Program-made: the position numbers and the translations under genes | Source of the DNA: Aureibaculum flavum | Lineage (GTDB): Bacteria > Bacteroidota > Bacteroidia > Flavobacteriales > Flavobacteriaceae | DNA length: 64,000 nt | Direction of reading: 5' to 3' | Assembly: GCF_016406085.1 (NCBI RefSeq) | Contig: NZ_JAEHFJ010000004.1 | Span: 124,001-188,000 of the forward strand | Shown here: in pieces, positions 44,643 to 54,400 of the stretch | How positions within the stretch are numbered: the stretch's first letter is position 1 | Layout of the letters: every line of letters begins with the position of its first letter | The notes under the pieces: generated by a model | Database searches by the model: none | Told to the model about the DNA's origin: nothing | Seen by the model: the letters and a program-made list of their open reading frames with translations, nothing else

Positions 44643-45665
44643 TTGGTGAATGAATTTCAATTTTTCAATTACGGCGGGTGATATAACAAATGGATAAACA
44701 TCAGGCAATCCCATGGCTCTATTAATACTGTTTACGGCAAAAGTTAATGGAACACAGGTGTCTATGATAACATTAAAATCTTTTATAGTATAAGGGTCAA
44801 ATGAAACATTTGCTTTCATCTCTGATTCATAACCTTTTGGATTTACCTTTAAACCAAAGAAAAAAGAAGTCTCTACCATATCCATAATATGTAGATAATG
44901 AGCCCAAGTTTCAGCCCAATCTTCCCATGGATGAGAGGTTGCATATTTACTAATAAATGACTTTTGCCAATTTTCAGGAGCACCCTCTTTATAATAATGT
45001 TGTAATGCATCTCCATAATCAACTTCTTCATTTCCAAAAGTTTCTCTAAATGCTTTCAAAATTTTCGTATTACTCAATACCAATCGTTCCCAAAAATAAT
45101 GACCTACTTCATGTCTAAGATGACCAATCAAAGTGCGATACGATTCTGAAAACTGTTTTCTCATCTGCTCTCTATGTACAGAATCAGCTTCTCTTAACAG
45201 AACCGTAATTACTCCATTGGCATGGCCTGTCATTAAATTAGGATTGTTTTGTTGTGCAACAAAATCAAAACAAAATCCGGCATCATTATCTTCTTTACTT
45301 ATTAAAATTAACCCAATTTTCTGAAGTTGATAAATAAGTCTGTGTTTTGCTATTTCTAAATGTTGCCACCTTTCAAAATTTTCTATATCCGAAAGATTCG
45401 GTATGGTTCTATTTAATTGACAGGCTCTGCAATATTCATGTGGACTGTCTTTCTTAATTAACCAATTACAAACATCATATTCTTTATTTTTACAATATTT
45501 ATATTGAATATGTTCTCGATCTGAAATGAGCGTATCATCGGAAGGATTAAAGGTGAGCATTTTACGGTCAATATCTCTAAAACCGGATAAATGTCCGCAG
45601 TTATCACACTTATAATTTTCGAAATATAAAGAATGATCGCAATAACCACATTGAAATATTTTCAT
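44622..45665 (-). CDS. Putative zinc-binding metallopeptidase (Peptidase_Mx-like)
   Basis: The 347-residue protein starts at the ATG at 45665, where a zinc ribbon begins (MKIFQCGYCDHSLYFENYKCDNCG; six further codons upstream are open). A second Cys/His set follows (CNWLIKKDSPHEYCRACQ). The catalytic motif is LRHEVGHYFWERLV (HExxH, about residue 185), with a downstream acidic region EDWAETWAHYLHIMDMVETS that could provide the third ligand. This family occurs with circularly permuted ATP-grasp and transglutaminase genes, as here. It is predicted to cleave a peptide or peptide-tagged product made by that cluster. A TATTTTTG -7 box lies upstream. Confidence 0.88.
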   Translation of the reverse strand: MKIFQCGYCDHSLYFENYKCDNCGHLSGFRDIDRKMLTFNPSDDTLISDREHIQYKYCKNKEYDVCNWLIKKDSPHEYCRACQLNRTIPNLSDIENFERWQHLEIAKHRLIYQLQKIGLILISKEDNDAGFCFDFVAQQNNPNLMTGHANGVITVLLREADSVHREQMRKQFSESYRTLIGHLRHEVGHYFWERLVLSNTKILKAFRETFGNEEVDYGDALQHYYKEGAPENWQKSFISKYATSHPWEDWAETWAHYLHIMDMVETSFFFGLKVNPKGYESEMKANVSFDPYTIKDFNVIIDTCVPLTFAVNSINRAMGLPDVYPFVISPAVIEKLKFIHQLLLPKR

Positions 45666-45680
45666 AGTATTTAATATTTG

Positions 45681-45688
45681 CAAAAATA
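45681..45688 (-). promoter_or_regulatory. Candidate -7 box TATTTTTG for the zinc-peptidase gene
   Basis: The minus-strand match to TAnnTTTG lies 16 bp before the start at 45665. It suggests that this gene has its own promoter, apart from the transglutaminase operon. Confidence 0.4.
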
Positions 45689-45795
45689 ATCAAATGATTG
45701 TTATTTACGAATACGAATGCTATCGATAATTAAAATGAAAATTAAGAGGGATAACAATTGAAAAAAATAATTATAATAGTTAGTAAACTTAACCG

Positions 45796-46752
45796 TTATT
45801 GCTGTTGCTGCTGTTCTTGCTGTATCAATGCTAAATTATGACGATAGCTGTTTTTGTCAATAATAGGAGCATCACTATATGGAAATTCAATAGTATCAAT
45901 GTTGCTTTTTACCGTACTTACTTTTACTTTTACAAACAAATCTTCTTCTACGTTCCCTTTAAAAACACCTTTTACAGGGGCACAATCTTTATAGCTACGC
46001 CCAACGGCTAATTTCACATGATATAGATTAGCAATTAAATTGTTAGTCGGGTCAACACCTAGCCATCCATAATTGGGAATATACGCTTCTATCCAGGCAT
46101 GCGTGGCTCCTTCTCCTCTAGAGGCTTCATCGCTAGGGCAAATATAACCACTAACATATCTGGCTGGTATTCCTAACATCCTCACCATTTGTAGTAAGAT
46201 ATAAGTAAAATCTTGACAGACTCCTGCTTTCATTTGCCAGACTTCATCTAACTTAGAATTTACATGCGTAATACCTTGAATATATTTGAAATTGCTATAG
46301 ATATACTCACAAAATTCCATCACTAATTGATAAGGAGAACTATGAGTAAGGTCTTTAGAATGTATCATTTCATAAATTTCAGGAGTACCATCAAAAGTGA
46401 TGAACTTTAAGAAATCTATAAATTGTGGTTTATTTTTTAACTCTTTTAAGGCTTCCCACTGTAATTTTACATCTACGTTTTCATCTGGAAAAGGTTTAGG
46501 TGTTTTTCTTACCTCAATTTCAGAAACAATTGACAGAAAATTATGAGGTTCTGTAACCATAAATGTACCTACTAAATTGTTGTAAAAATCCAAATAAGTA
46601 GCGATATTAGGTTTATTACTGATAGTTATTTTTTGTGATATAATTTCTTGAAAATCATTAGCAACTGGATAAAGCTTGATCTGATTGGCACCATCTATAA
46701 CAGCGTGACTGTAACTGTATTTGGTGAGGTGCTTAATAAAAAATGTTGGCAT
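45796..46752 (-). CDS. Transglutaminase-like cysteine protease family protein
   Basis: The 318-residue protein has an N-terminal beta domain (FFIKHLTKYSYSHAVIDGANQIKLYP) typical of bacterial transglutaminase-like proteins. The catalytic core has Cys in AGVCQDFTYILLQMVRMLGIPARYVSGYI, His in THAWIEAYIPNYGW and Asp in GVDPTNN. The C-terminus ends in a glutamine run (QQEQQQQQ), which is unusual and could be a substrate or low-complexity tail. The gene is the third in a row after the ATP-grasp and alpha-E genes, 8 bp after the alpha-E stop. It is cytoplasmic, with no signal peptide. Confidence 0.93.
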   Translation of the reverse strand: MPTFFIKHLTKYSYSHAVIDGANQIKLYPVANDFQEIISQKITISNKPNIATYLDFYNNLVGTFMVTEPHNFLSIVSEIEVRKTPKPFPDENVDVKLQWEALKELKNKPQFIDFLKFITFDGTPEIYEMIHSKDLTHSSPYQLVMEFCEYIYSNFKYIQGITHVNSKLDEVWQMKAGVCQDFTYILLQMVRMLGIPARYVSGYICPSDEASRGEGATHAWIEAYIPNYGWLGVDPTNNLIANLYHVKLAVGRSYKDCAPVKGVFKGNVEEDLFVKVKVSTVKSNIDTIEFPYSDAPIIDKNSYRHNLALIQQEQQQQQ

Positions 46753-46760
46753 AACTTTAC

Positions 46761-47687
46761 TTAGTTAACTTGTGAAAAATAAACAGTATTTACGGTTAAA
46801 GAGATGTTTTTTATGTCCTCCTTAATATCTTTGATAAAATTATCAAGACCTTGATTGTTAATACTCTCAATAGTAGTGTATTTTATTGTACTTTCAAGCT
46901 TTCCGAGTAAGAATTCTAAATTATTTTTTTCCAATTCATTACTTAATATCAAGCTGTTAATATGTTTATTCAATTTATTGATACAATAGTATACAGATTT
47001 TGGAAATAATTCATCTTGAAAAATCATAGTAATGATATTTTCTTGTTCAAAAGATGATTTATGTGTTTTTAAATAATGTCTGTAACCCCCTATGCTTAAT
47101 AAAAGATTTTTCCAATAGAAACTTTGTTCTAATTTATCAGTGGTCTTGCTAATTTCCATTAGTTTAAGAGCCGTAAATTCAGAAATTAATATAACCCGTT
47201 CTAAATAACGACCCACATTTAAAAAATAGTAAGACGGACCTCTACCTTGAGTGATCTCCATATTAGCATAATAATTTAAATGAAAAAACTTAAGGTTGTC
47301 TAGAAATTCTAACGGATCTTCTTCTTTCAATTTTTTAGGCAAATTTTTGTCTATTAAAAACAAGTAATAATCATTAATACTTAACCACATTTCTCTCGAA
47401 ATATGCTCTTGTACACTTCTTGCATTTTCTCTCGCCTTAGTAATTATATTTAAAATGGAATTGCTATTGTTTGTATTAAAGACCATATGCTGAATACATT
47501 CAATGGCATCTTCTGTACTGAAATTGGTACCATCTACATCATAATTATGAATGATGGGTGTCCATGAAAAAAGCTCTGGTGAGTCTTGATTGGCATAATA
47601 GTTTACTTTAAGTAAACTTAAAATACCATAACCTCTTTCCATATATCTATCTAACCAAATCAGGTTATTTGCTACTCTACTTAACAT
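46761..47687 (-). CDS. Alpha-E domain protein
   Basis: The 308-residue, almost entirely helical protein starts MLSRVANNLIWLDRYMERGYGI, the signature of the alpha-E domain (MLSRVAxxLYWxxRYxERAE). Inner motifs ARENARSVQEHISREMWLSIN, GRGPSYYFLNVGRYLERVILISEF and FYWKNLLLS match too. The domain is found almost only beside circularly permuted ATP-grasp and transglutaminase proteins. It lies between those genes here, 16 bp after the ATP-grasp stop. The biochemical role is unknown; it is predicted to be a partner in peptide ligation. Confidence 0.93.
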   Translation of the reverse strand: MLSRVANNLIWLDRYMERGYGILSLLKVNYYANQDSPELFSWTPIIHNYDVDGTNFSTEDAIECIQHMVFNTNNSNSILNIITKARENARSVQEHISREMWLSINDYYLFLIDKNLPKKLKEEDPLEFLDNLKFFHLNYYANMEITQGRGPSYYFLNVGRYLERVILISEFTALKLMEISKTTDKLEQSFYWKNLLLSIGGYRHYLKTHKSSFEQENIITMIFQDELFPKSVYYCINKLNKHINSLILSNELEKNNLEFLLGKLESTIKYTTIESINNQGLDNFIKDIKEDIKNISLTVNTVYFSQVN

Positions 47688-47703
47688 GTTTTTCTATTTA
47701 AAT

Positions 47704-49146
47704 TTATTCAATTACCCAAGTGTCTTTACTACCACCACCTTGCGAACTATTTACAACCAAAGAACCTTTTTTCAATGCTACTCTAGTAAGGCCTCCTGGA
47801 GTAATGTCAACGCCATCTACTCCGTTTAGTGCAAATGGCCTTAAGTCTACACATCGAGGTGTCAATTGTCCATCAATACTGCAGGGTGCGGTTGAAAGTC
47901 TTAAAATAGGTTGTGCAATAAAACCTGCAGGATTTTTATCTACTGTATTAAGGTAATCTTTTATTTCTTCATCATCGGCTTCATGCCCCATCAGCATTCC
48001 ATAACCACCACTTCCATCTGTTTTTTTGATGACCATGGTTTTAATATTGTCCTTTACATATTTATATTCTTCAGGATTTGCCAACTGATACGTTTCAATA
48101 TTTTTAAGCAGTGGCTCTTCATTTAAATAGTATTTAATCATGGCTGGAACATAGACATAAATAGCTTTATCATCTGCCACACCAGTACCAGGAGCATTTA
48201 CTATGGCTACATTACCTTTTCTGTACACAGCCATAATACCCGCGACACCTAATGTACTGCTTGCATTGAATTCTAATGGATCTAAAAATTCATCATCAAC
48301 ACGTCTATAAATAACATCTACACGTTTTAACCCGTTGGTGGTTTTCATATATACATGATGGTCTTTTACTAATAAATCTCTTCCTTCTACCAATTCAATT
48401 CCCATTAACCTTGCTAAAGTGGTATGTTCATAATATGCTGAATTGTAAATTCCAGGTGTTAACAATACTATATTAGGATCATTCTGATCTGAGAGTTCCT
48501 TCAACTTTTTGTATAATAAATCAGGGTAATTTGCAACTGATCTTACATTGTTTTTAGGTAAAATTCCAGGAAAAATTCGCTTAGAAATTTCTCTATTCTC
48601 TAACATATAACTCACGCCGCTAGGTGTTCTTAAATTATCTTCTAGCACATAAAACTCTCCATCATTATTGCGAATTAAATCAACGCCAGCTATATGTACA
48701 TATATATCATGAGGTACATTTACACCCATCATTTCTCGTAAATAATTGGGACAATCAAAAATTAATTTAGCGGGAATAATTCCATCTTTTATTATAAATT
48801 GATCGTGATAAATGTCTTTTATAAATAAATTTAGTGCTTTTAAACGCTGTTTTATGCCTTTATCAATTTTATCCCATTCTGAAGCTAGAATTACTCTGGG
48901 TACAATATCAAAAGGAAATATTTTTTCAATACCCTCATTATCACTATATACAGTAAAGGTTACCCCTTGACTCATAAATAGTTGCTTAGAAAGTTCTTCT
49001 TTTTTATCTAATTTTTCTTTAGATACACTCTTTAAATAAGTATTTATTATATCATAGTGAGTTCTTATCTCGGTGCTATTTTTATACATTTCATCCCATG
49101 TATTGGCTACGAGATCATAAGAAGAAAATTGTTTTTGGTCTTTCAT
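47704..49146 (-). CDS. Circularly permuted ATP-grasp amidoligase
   Basis: The 480-residue enzyme starts at the ATG at 49146 (MKDQKQFSSYDLV); the open frame upstream is non-coding in character. Motifs of the circularly permuted ATP-grasp type 2 family are FPFDIVPRVILASEWDKIDKGIKQR, VHIAGVDLIRNNDGEFYVLEDNLRTPSGVSYMLENR, VIYRRVDDEFLDPLEF, VIKKTDGSGGYGMLMG and FIAQPILRLSTAP. The DGEFYVLEDN and KKTDGSGGYG parts supply the metal and ATP contacts. The family is predicted to join amino acids or short peptides with ATP. It is the first gene of a three-gene operon with the alpha-E and transglutaminase genes. Confidence 0.94.
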   Translation of the reverse strand: MKDQKQFSSYDLVANTWDEMYKNSTEIRTHYDIINTYLKSVSKEKLDKKEELSKQLFMSQGVTFTVYSDNEGIEKIFPFDIVPRVILASEWDKIDKGIKQRLKALNLFIKDIYHDQFIIKDGIIPAKLIFDCPNYLREMMGVNVPHDIYVHIAGVDLIRNNDGEFYVLEDNLRTPSGVSYMLENREISKRIFPGILPKNNVRSVANYPDLLYKKLKELSDQNDPNIVLLTPGIYNSAYYEHTTLARLMGIELVEGRDLLVKDHHVYMKTTNGLKRVDVIYRRVDDEFLDPLEFNASSTLGVAGIMAVYRKGNVAIVNAPGTGVADDKAIYVYVPAMIKYYLNEEPLLKNIETYQLANPEEYKYVKDNIKTMVIKKTDGSGGYGMLMGHEADDEEIKDYLNTVDKNPAGFIAQPILRLSTAPCSIDGQLTPRCVDLRPFALNGVDGVDITPGGLTRVALKKGSLVVNSSQGGGSKDTWVIE

Positions 49147-49380
49147 ATTCTTTAGCTTATCTGGTAAATATAATATTATATATCTAAGATTATTGAATAT
49201 TATTTGAAATATATACAACTATACGAGCAATTTGATTAATTATACTCAAAGACTGGAATAAATTATACAATCTTATAAATAGTGGACATAAATTTATAAA
49301 TTCATTAAAATTTCAGTTTAACTCATTAGTATTATGAGTATTTTGGCTTTACGAAGTTACTTTATAAGAATTGTTATGTA

Positions 49381-50199
49381 ATGCATACTAAAACAAAAGA
49401 CATCCAAAAACAATATCAAGGTTATATAAATACATCACCACTTTGGATGAAAGATTCTGTTTTTGGAATAGAACAATTTGAATTTCGTATAAAAGAGGAA
49501 ACCGTTTTTAACGAAGAACTTTCTTCAAATTTAAGATTAGGTAAACGTGTAGAACGCTTTGTAAGTAATGAATTGAAGCAAGATGATACTATTGAAATAG
49601 TATTGGAGAACAAGCAAATTCAAGTAGAAAAAAGAACTATTGGCGAATTGGATTGTATCTTAAAACAAGATGATACCCCTATACATTTGGAGGTAATTTA
49701 CAAATTCTATTTATTTGATGAACGTGTAGGTACAACTGAAATTGAACATTGGATAGGTCCGAACAGAAATGATACCTTGGTTAAAAAACTAACCAAGTTA
49801 AAGGAAAAACAACTCCCACTACTCTATTCTGAACACACAAAACCTATTTTGGAAGAGTTAAAACTCAATGCCAAAGACATAAAACAATGTGTTTACTTTA
49901 AGGCTCAATTGTTTGTTCCCTACACTTCAGAAATTCCAGAATTTAAACTTCTGAATAGGCAGTGTTTGGCGGGATTTTATATTCACCTATCAGAAATAGA
50001 TAAATTTACGGACTGTAAATTTTATATACCCTCAAAATTGAATTGGCTTATGGCTATTCAAACGCAGGTAACTTGGCTGAATTTCGATTCTTTTTGCGGA
50101 CAAATAAATACACTTATCCATGAGAAAAAGGCACCACTTTGTTGGTTGAAACGACCAAATGGAACGTTGGAAAAATTTTTTGTGGTTTGGTGGAGTTAG
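49381..50199 (+). CDS. DUF1853 protein, predicted PD-(D/E)XK-type fold
   Basis: The 272-residue protein shows the DUF1853 pattern: an N-terminal SPLWMKDSVFG, LRLGKRVERFVSNEL, GELDCILKQDDTPIHLEVIYKFYL, WIGPNRNDTLVKKLTKLKEKQLPLL and a C-terminal WLKRPNGTLEKFFVV. The Asp in GELD and the Glu and Lys in HLEVIYKF resemble a PD-(D/E)XK active site, so a nuclease-like fold is likely. No biological role is known to me. It is divergent from the ATP-grasp operon and convergent, by 1 bp, with the aminotransferase gene. Confidence 0.87.
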   Translation: MHTKTKDIQKQYQGYINTSPLWMKDSVFGIEQFEFRIKEETVFNEELSSNLRLGKRVERFVSNELKQDDTIEIVLENKQIQVEKRTIGELDCILKQDDTPIHLEVIYKFYLFDERVGTTEIEHWIGPNRNDTLVKKLTKLKEKQLPLLYSEHTKPILEELKLNAKDIKQCVYFKAQLFVPYTSEIPEFKLLNRQCLAGFYIHLSEIDKFTDCKFYIPSKLNWLMAIQTQVTWLNFDSFCGQINTLIHEKKAPLCWLKRPNGTLEKFFVVWWS

Positions 50200-50200
50200 A

Positions 50201-51487
50201 CTAAAAACTTTCCAAAGCACTGACCAAATAATCAATATCTTTTTTGGTGATGTAAATAGCAAAAGAGAGACGTACCGCATTTAAACCAAAGGAGCTCATA
50301 GGACGGCAATCAATACCATATTGGTCAATTAATCTCGTTTTTACACGAGAAACAGGTTTACCAATAACTTCTACTACTTGAATGGCAGCGGAAAGGTTAT
50401 CGTCAGCAGGGGTTTTTAGTTTTAAATTCGGATTCCCTTCTACTTTGTTTCTAAAGTATTCTTTTAACTCATAAGTCCTGTTATGAATTTTTTCTAAACC
50501 AATTGTATTCAGAAAATTAATACTCGCTCCCAAACCTAAGACTTCAGGTAAATTACGTGTATTATAATTCTCTAGCCTTCTAATCGTTTTATCTTGATAA
50601 CCTTTACAGACCATTAAAGGTTTTAGATACTGTTGACTCTCTTTTTTTGAATAAAAAATACCAACGCCTTTTGGTGAGAATAACCATTTATGAGAACTTA
50701 CAGTATAAAAATCACAACCTAAATCATGTAAATCAATACGAAACATACCTGCTGCTTGAGCCCCATCAACAGCTACTAGAATGCCCTTTTTATGAGCCAT
50801 TTCAGAAACTTCTTTTACTGGTAAAATCATACCATTCGTGTTAACCATATGACACATTGAAATCATCTTAGTTTTTGACGTAATTGCTTTTTTATAAATA
50901 GCAATGAGTTCTTCTTTATTTTTTGGAAGAAGGGGCACTTTAGGTCTTACTAATTTCACACCTTTTGTTTCTTGCCATACTTCCCAAGGTATGGTACCAC
51001 TCGTATGTTCATGATCAATAAGAATAACCTCATCTCCTTTTTTTAAGTCCATACTTCGGGCAATAAGATTCATGCCTTCTGTGGTATTATGTATCAGGGC
51101 AATTTCCTCATTAGATACTGAAAAAAAGTCAGCCACGGCTTTCCGCGTTTTTTCTTTTTCTTCGTCCCAACCGCCCCACATATATTTAGAGGGAAAGCTA
51201 TCTAAGGTTTCTCTAAAATTTCTTGTGGCTCGTTGTACCAAAACGGGTGAAGACCCCAAGGACGCATTATTGAAATATTTAAGTCCATCAGCAAAAATAA
51301 ATTCTTGTTTCACCTTTTCCCAAAAGTCTTCTGAACTATCATTTACAAGAGAAATGTCATTATTATTATTATTATTATTACCTTTTTTTAAGTTAGTGGC
51401 GGCAAAAGCAGGAACGACTGCAAAGCCAGCCATTGCAGTTGAAAATATTTTTATGAATTTTCTACGATGGTTATTATTATCATTCAT
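50201..51487 (-). CDS. Tat-exported class V aminotransferase-like PLP enzyme
   Basis: The 428-residue protein has a twin-arginine signal (NHRRKFIKIF, then a hydrophobic stretch ending AFA). A run of seven Asn follows, encoded by an ATT microsatellite. The body is a class V aminotransferase/cysteine desulfurase fold: YFNNASLGSSPV, HNTTEGMNLIARSM, VDGAQAAGMFRIDLHDLGCDFYTVSSHKWLFSPKGVGIFY with the PLP Lys in SSHKW, and GIDCRPMSSFGLNAVRLSF. Periplasmic PLP enzymes of this group are common in Bacteroidota. It overlaps the Vps10/BNR gene by one base (TAATG), so the two are translated together. Confidence 0.92.
   Translation of the reverse strand: MNDNNNHRRKFIKIFSTAMAGFAVVPAFAATNLKKGNNNNNNNDISLVNDSSEDFWEKVKQEFIFADGLKYFNNASLGSSPVLVQRATRNFRETLDSFPSKYMWGGWDEEKEKTRKAVADFFSVSNEEIALIHNTTEGMNLIARSMDLKKGDEVILIDHEHTSGTIPWEVWQETKGVKLVRPKVPLLPKNKEELIAIYKKAITSKTKMISMCHMVNTNGMILPVKEVSEMAHKKGILVAVDGAQAAGMFRIDLHDLGCDFYTVSSHKWLFSPKGVGIFYSKKESQQYLKPLMVCKGYQDKTIRRLENYNTRNLPEVLGLGASINFLNTIGLEKIHNRTYELKEYFRNKVEGNPNLKLKTPADDNLSAAIQVVEVIGKPVSRVKTRLIDQYGIDCRPMSSFGLNAVRLSFAIYITKKDIDYLVSALESF
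51359..51380. repeat. ATT trinucleotide microsatellite in the aminotransferase gene
   Basis: Seven ATT units plus one A encode seven Asn right after the Tat signal. Slippage would change the linker by whole residues without breaking the frame. Confidence 0.85.
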
Positions 51488-54400
51488 TAGTGACCCGCTT
51501 CTGTTTTAAGTGTATTAAATTGTTTATTTAACTCCTCGTATCTATTTGTAGCTTCTTGCCCAGGTAATTGGTCAGCACCACTTATCATGTATAACACATA
51601 TGAAATTTGAGAGACTAACATTTGTTGAGGGTAAGCACCCTCATCATTCTTTAGTTGTTTTAAAATGGACTTTAGTTTATCTAATTTTTCTCCTTTCGCA
51701 GCGATAACTTCTTTTTCTAAATTAGATTGTAATTGATTTGCTTCAGATAACAAGTCAATTATTTTATTTTGCATTTTAATTTGTGTTTGAATATCATTTT
51801 TAGATAAACCCGCTGCTTCAACTCTTGGATCCATTACAATGTCAAAGGGCTGTGTAAATGATTTCGTTCCCACCATTAGTTTCACCATATATGTCCCAGG
51901 AGCTACCATTGGACCATTTTTATATCTTCTCTTTTCGTTTTTTGTCCAAGGTCCCTTTGATGAAAGATCCCAATGAAAACGATTTAAACCTGGTTTATCT
52001 TCTAATTTGGTATCTACATATCTAAACGTTTTACTTAAGTTCATATTTTCTATAACTTCTACCTCTGATTTTAGTTGTTTTTTATCACTCACAATAGCAA
52101 CTACTGATTCATTTTTATCATTAAATATCTCTAATTGGACACTTTCTTTATTTCCTTTCGGGATAAAATAATCAATAATTACGCTCGTTCTAGGATAATT
52201 AGGAAAAGCTCTGCTGCTTACTTTAGGATAACGATAACGTATGGTGTTATCAGGTTTAAATAGGTGTGGTTTATCCGTTAATGAAGTTATAGTTTGTTCT
52301 CTTAACGGGGTAATATTATCTAAAATCCAAAAGCCACGCCCCATGGTACTTAAAATTAAATCACCTCTAAATATCTTGATGTCCGTAATTGGGGTAACGG
52401 GTAAATTCTGCTGAAATTTATCCCATGTTTTACCATCATTAAAGGAAACGAAAATTCCAAATTCTGTTCCTGTATACAACAAATCTTCACGAACTGGGTC
52501 CTCTCTTAAAACACGAGTTGTATAATCAGTAGGTATACCGTTTGTTTCAGTAGATAGTAATTCCCAACTTATTCCATAATTATCCGTTTTATACAAATAG
52601 GGTTTTGCATCACCTAATAAATGTCTATCAACAGCTATATATGCTTTCGCAGGATTAAATTGAGAAGGCTCAATAGATTCTACGCGTCCACCTTTTGGCA
52701 TTTTTTTAGGTGTAACATTTTTCCATGTTTTGCCGCCATCCTGAGTAACAGAAATTATACCATCATTAGAACCTGTCCAAATTAGGCCTTCTTTTACCTT
52801 CGATTCACGAATAGAATATAATGTGCTGTAATATTCTTCACCTGTAATGTCTCTAGTAATCGGACTTCCTGAAATCACTTGTTTATCCGCTTCAAAAGCG
52901 GTTAAATCAGGAGAAATTGTTTCCCAATTTAATCCGTCATTACTCGATTTATGCAGATATTGAGATCCGTGATAAACGACATCTGGGTTGTGTGGCGAAA
53001 CATGAATTGGAGCTACGCGTTGAAACCTATATTTTAAATCTTTGGGATTATGACCATAAATATTGGAAGCTCCCACATAGTAACTTTTTTCAGTACCTGT
53101 GCGTTTATCAAATACACTAAAGCGTCCTTTACAATTGGCATATACGATATTATGATTTCCTGGTTTAGGCACACCAGGACCCGTTTCACAACCACCTGTA
53201 TTTATTATCCAACCCGTACCCGGATTTTGAATACCACTTGGCGGAAAACTAGGTACCGCAATAGTAGATGAATTATCTTGCATACCCGCATATAACCAAT
53301 ATGGATATTGATCATCTACTTCTACTTGATACAATTCTGCTGTAGGTTGATTAAATTGTGTTGACCATGTTTTTCCTCCATTATGAGAAACATTTGCTCC
53401 ACCATCATTACATTGTATTAGTAAATTTGGATCGTTAGGATTTATCCAAATATCATGATTATCACCATGAGGAACGCTCATTCGTTCCCATGATTTACCA
53501 CCATCAATTGACTTTAATAATGGGTTTGCATTTGAATAAACGATATCTGGATTTGTAGGATCTAACTCAACATTTATATAATAAAACGGACGATTTACCA
53601 AACCTTTATTATCGGAAATATGTGTAAATGATTTTCCTTGATTTATTGATTTGTACAAACCTCCCTCCTTTCCAGGAGCTTCAATAATAGCGTATAATAT
53701 ACTTGAGTCTACGGGTGATACTGCCAAATCAATTTTACCAATTAAGTCTTTTGGCAATCCATCGTCCAACTTAACCCAGTCTTTACCTCCATTTATAGAT
53801 TTGTATATTCCACCTTCATCGGCTTTACCTCCAGAAATAATAGTCCAAGGTTTCCGTTCTGCTTTCCATGCAGCAGCATAAATAATATTCGGATTTCCTG
53901 GAAGTAATTCTAAATCAGAAAAACCAACTTTATCTGATATAAACAATACCTTATCCCAATCTTTACCACCATTGGTTGTTTTATAAATACCACGTTCGGT
54001 ATTTGCCCCAAAAGCATTTCCGATAGCTGCTACCCAAACGGTATTGTTATCTGTAGGATCTATTTCTACAGCACCTATCTGCCCTGTTTCTTTTAGACCG
54101 ATGTGTTCCCAATTTTTTCCTGCATCGATTGATTTGTAGACTCCTTTACCAGGAATTACATTACTTCGCAACCCATCAGAACCGGTACCCACATATATTA
54201 TATTGGGGTCATTTGAAGCAACTTCTATAGCTCCAATTGATGGCGTATTAAAAAAACCATCTGAAATATTATTCCATGATGTACCATAATCTTCCGTTTT
54301 CCATACACCACCACCAGATGCTCCTAAGTAAAAGGTACCTGGGAAATGTGTATTTCCTGTTACCGTTGTAACACGTCCTCCTCTTTCGGGACCCACAGTG

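Noticed and set aside
49147-49218. Upstream extension of the ATP-grasp gene
   Set aside because: The extra 24 residues are hydrophobic AT-rich translation without family similarity; the family start fits the ATG at 49146.
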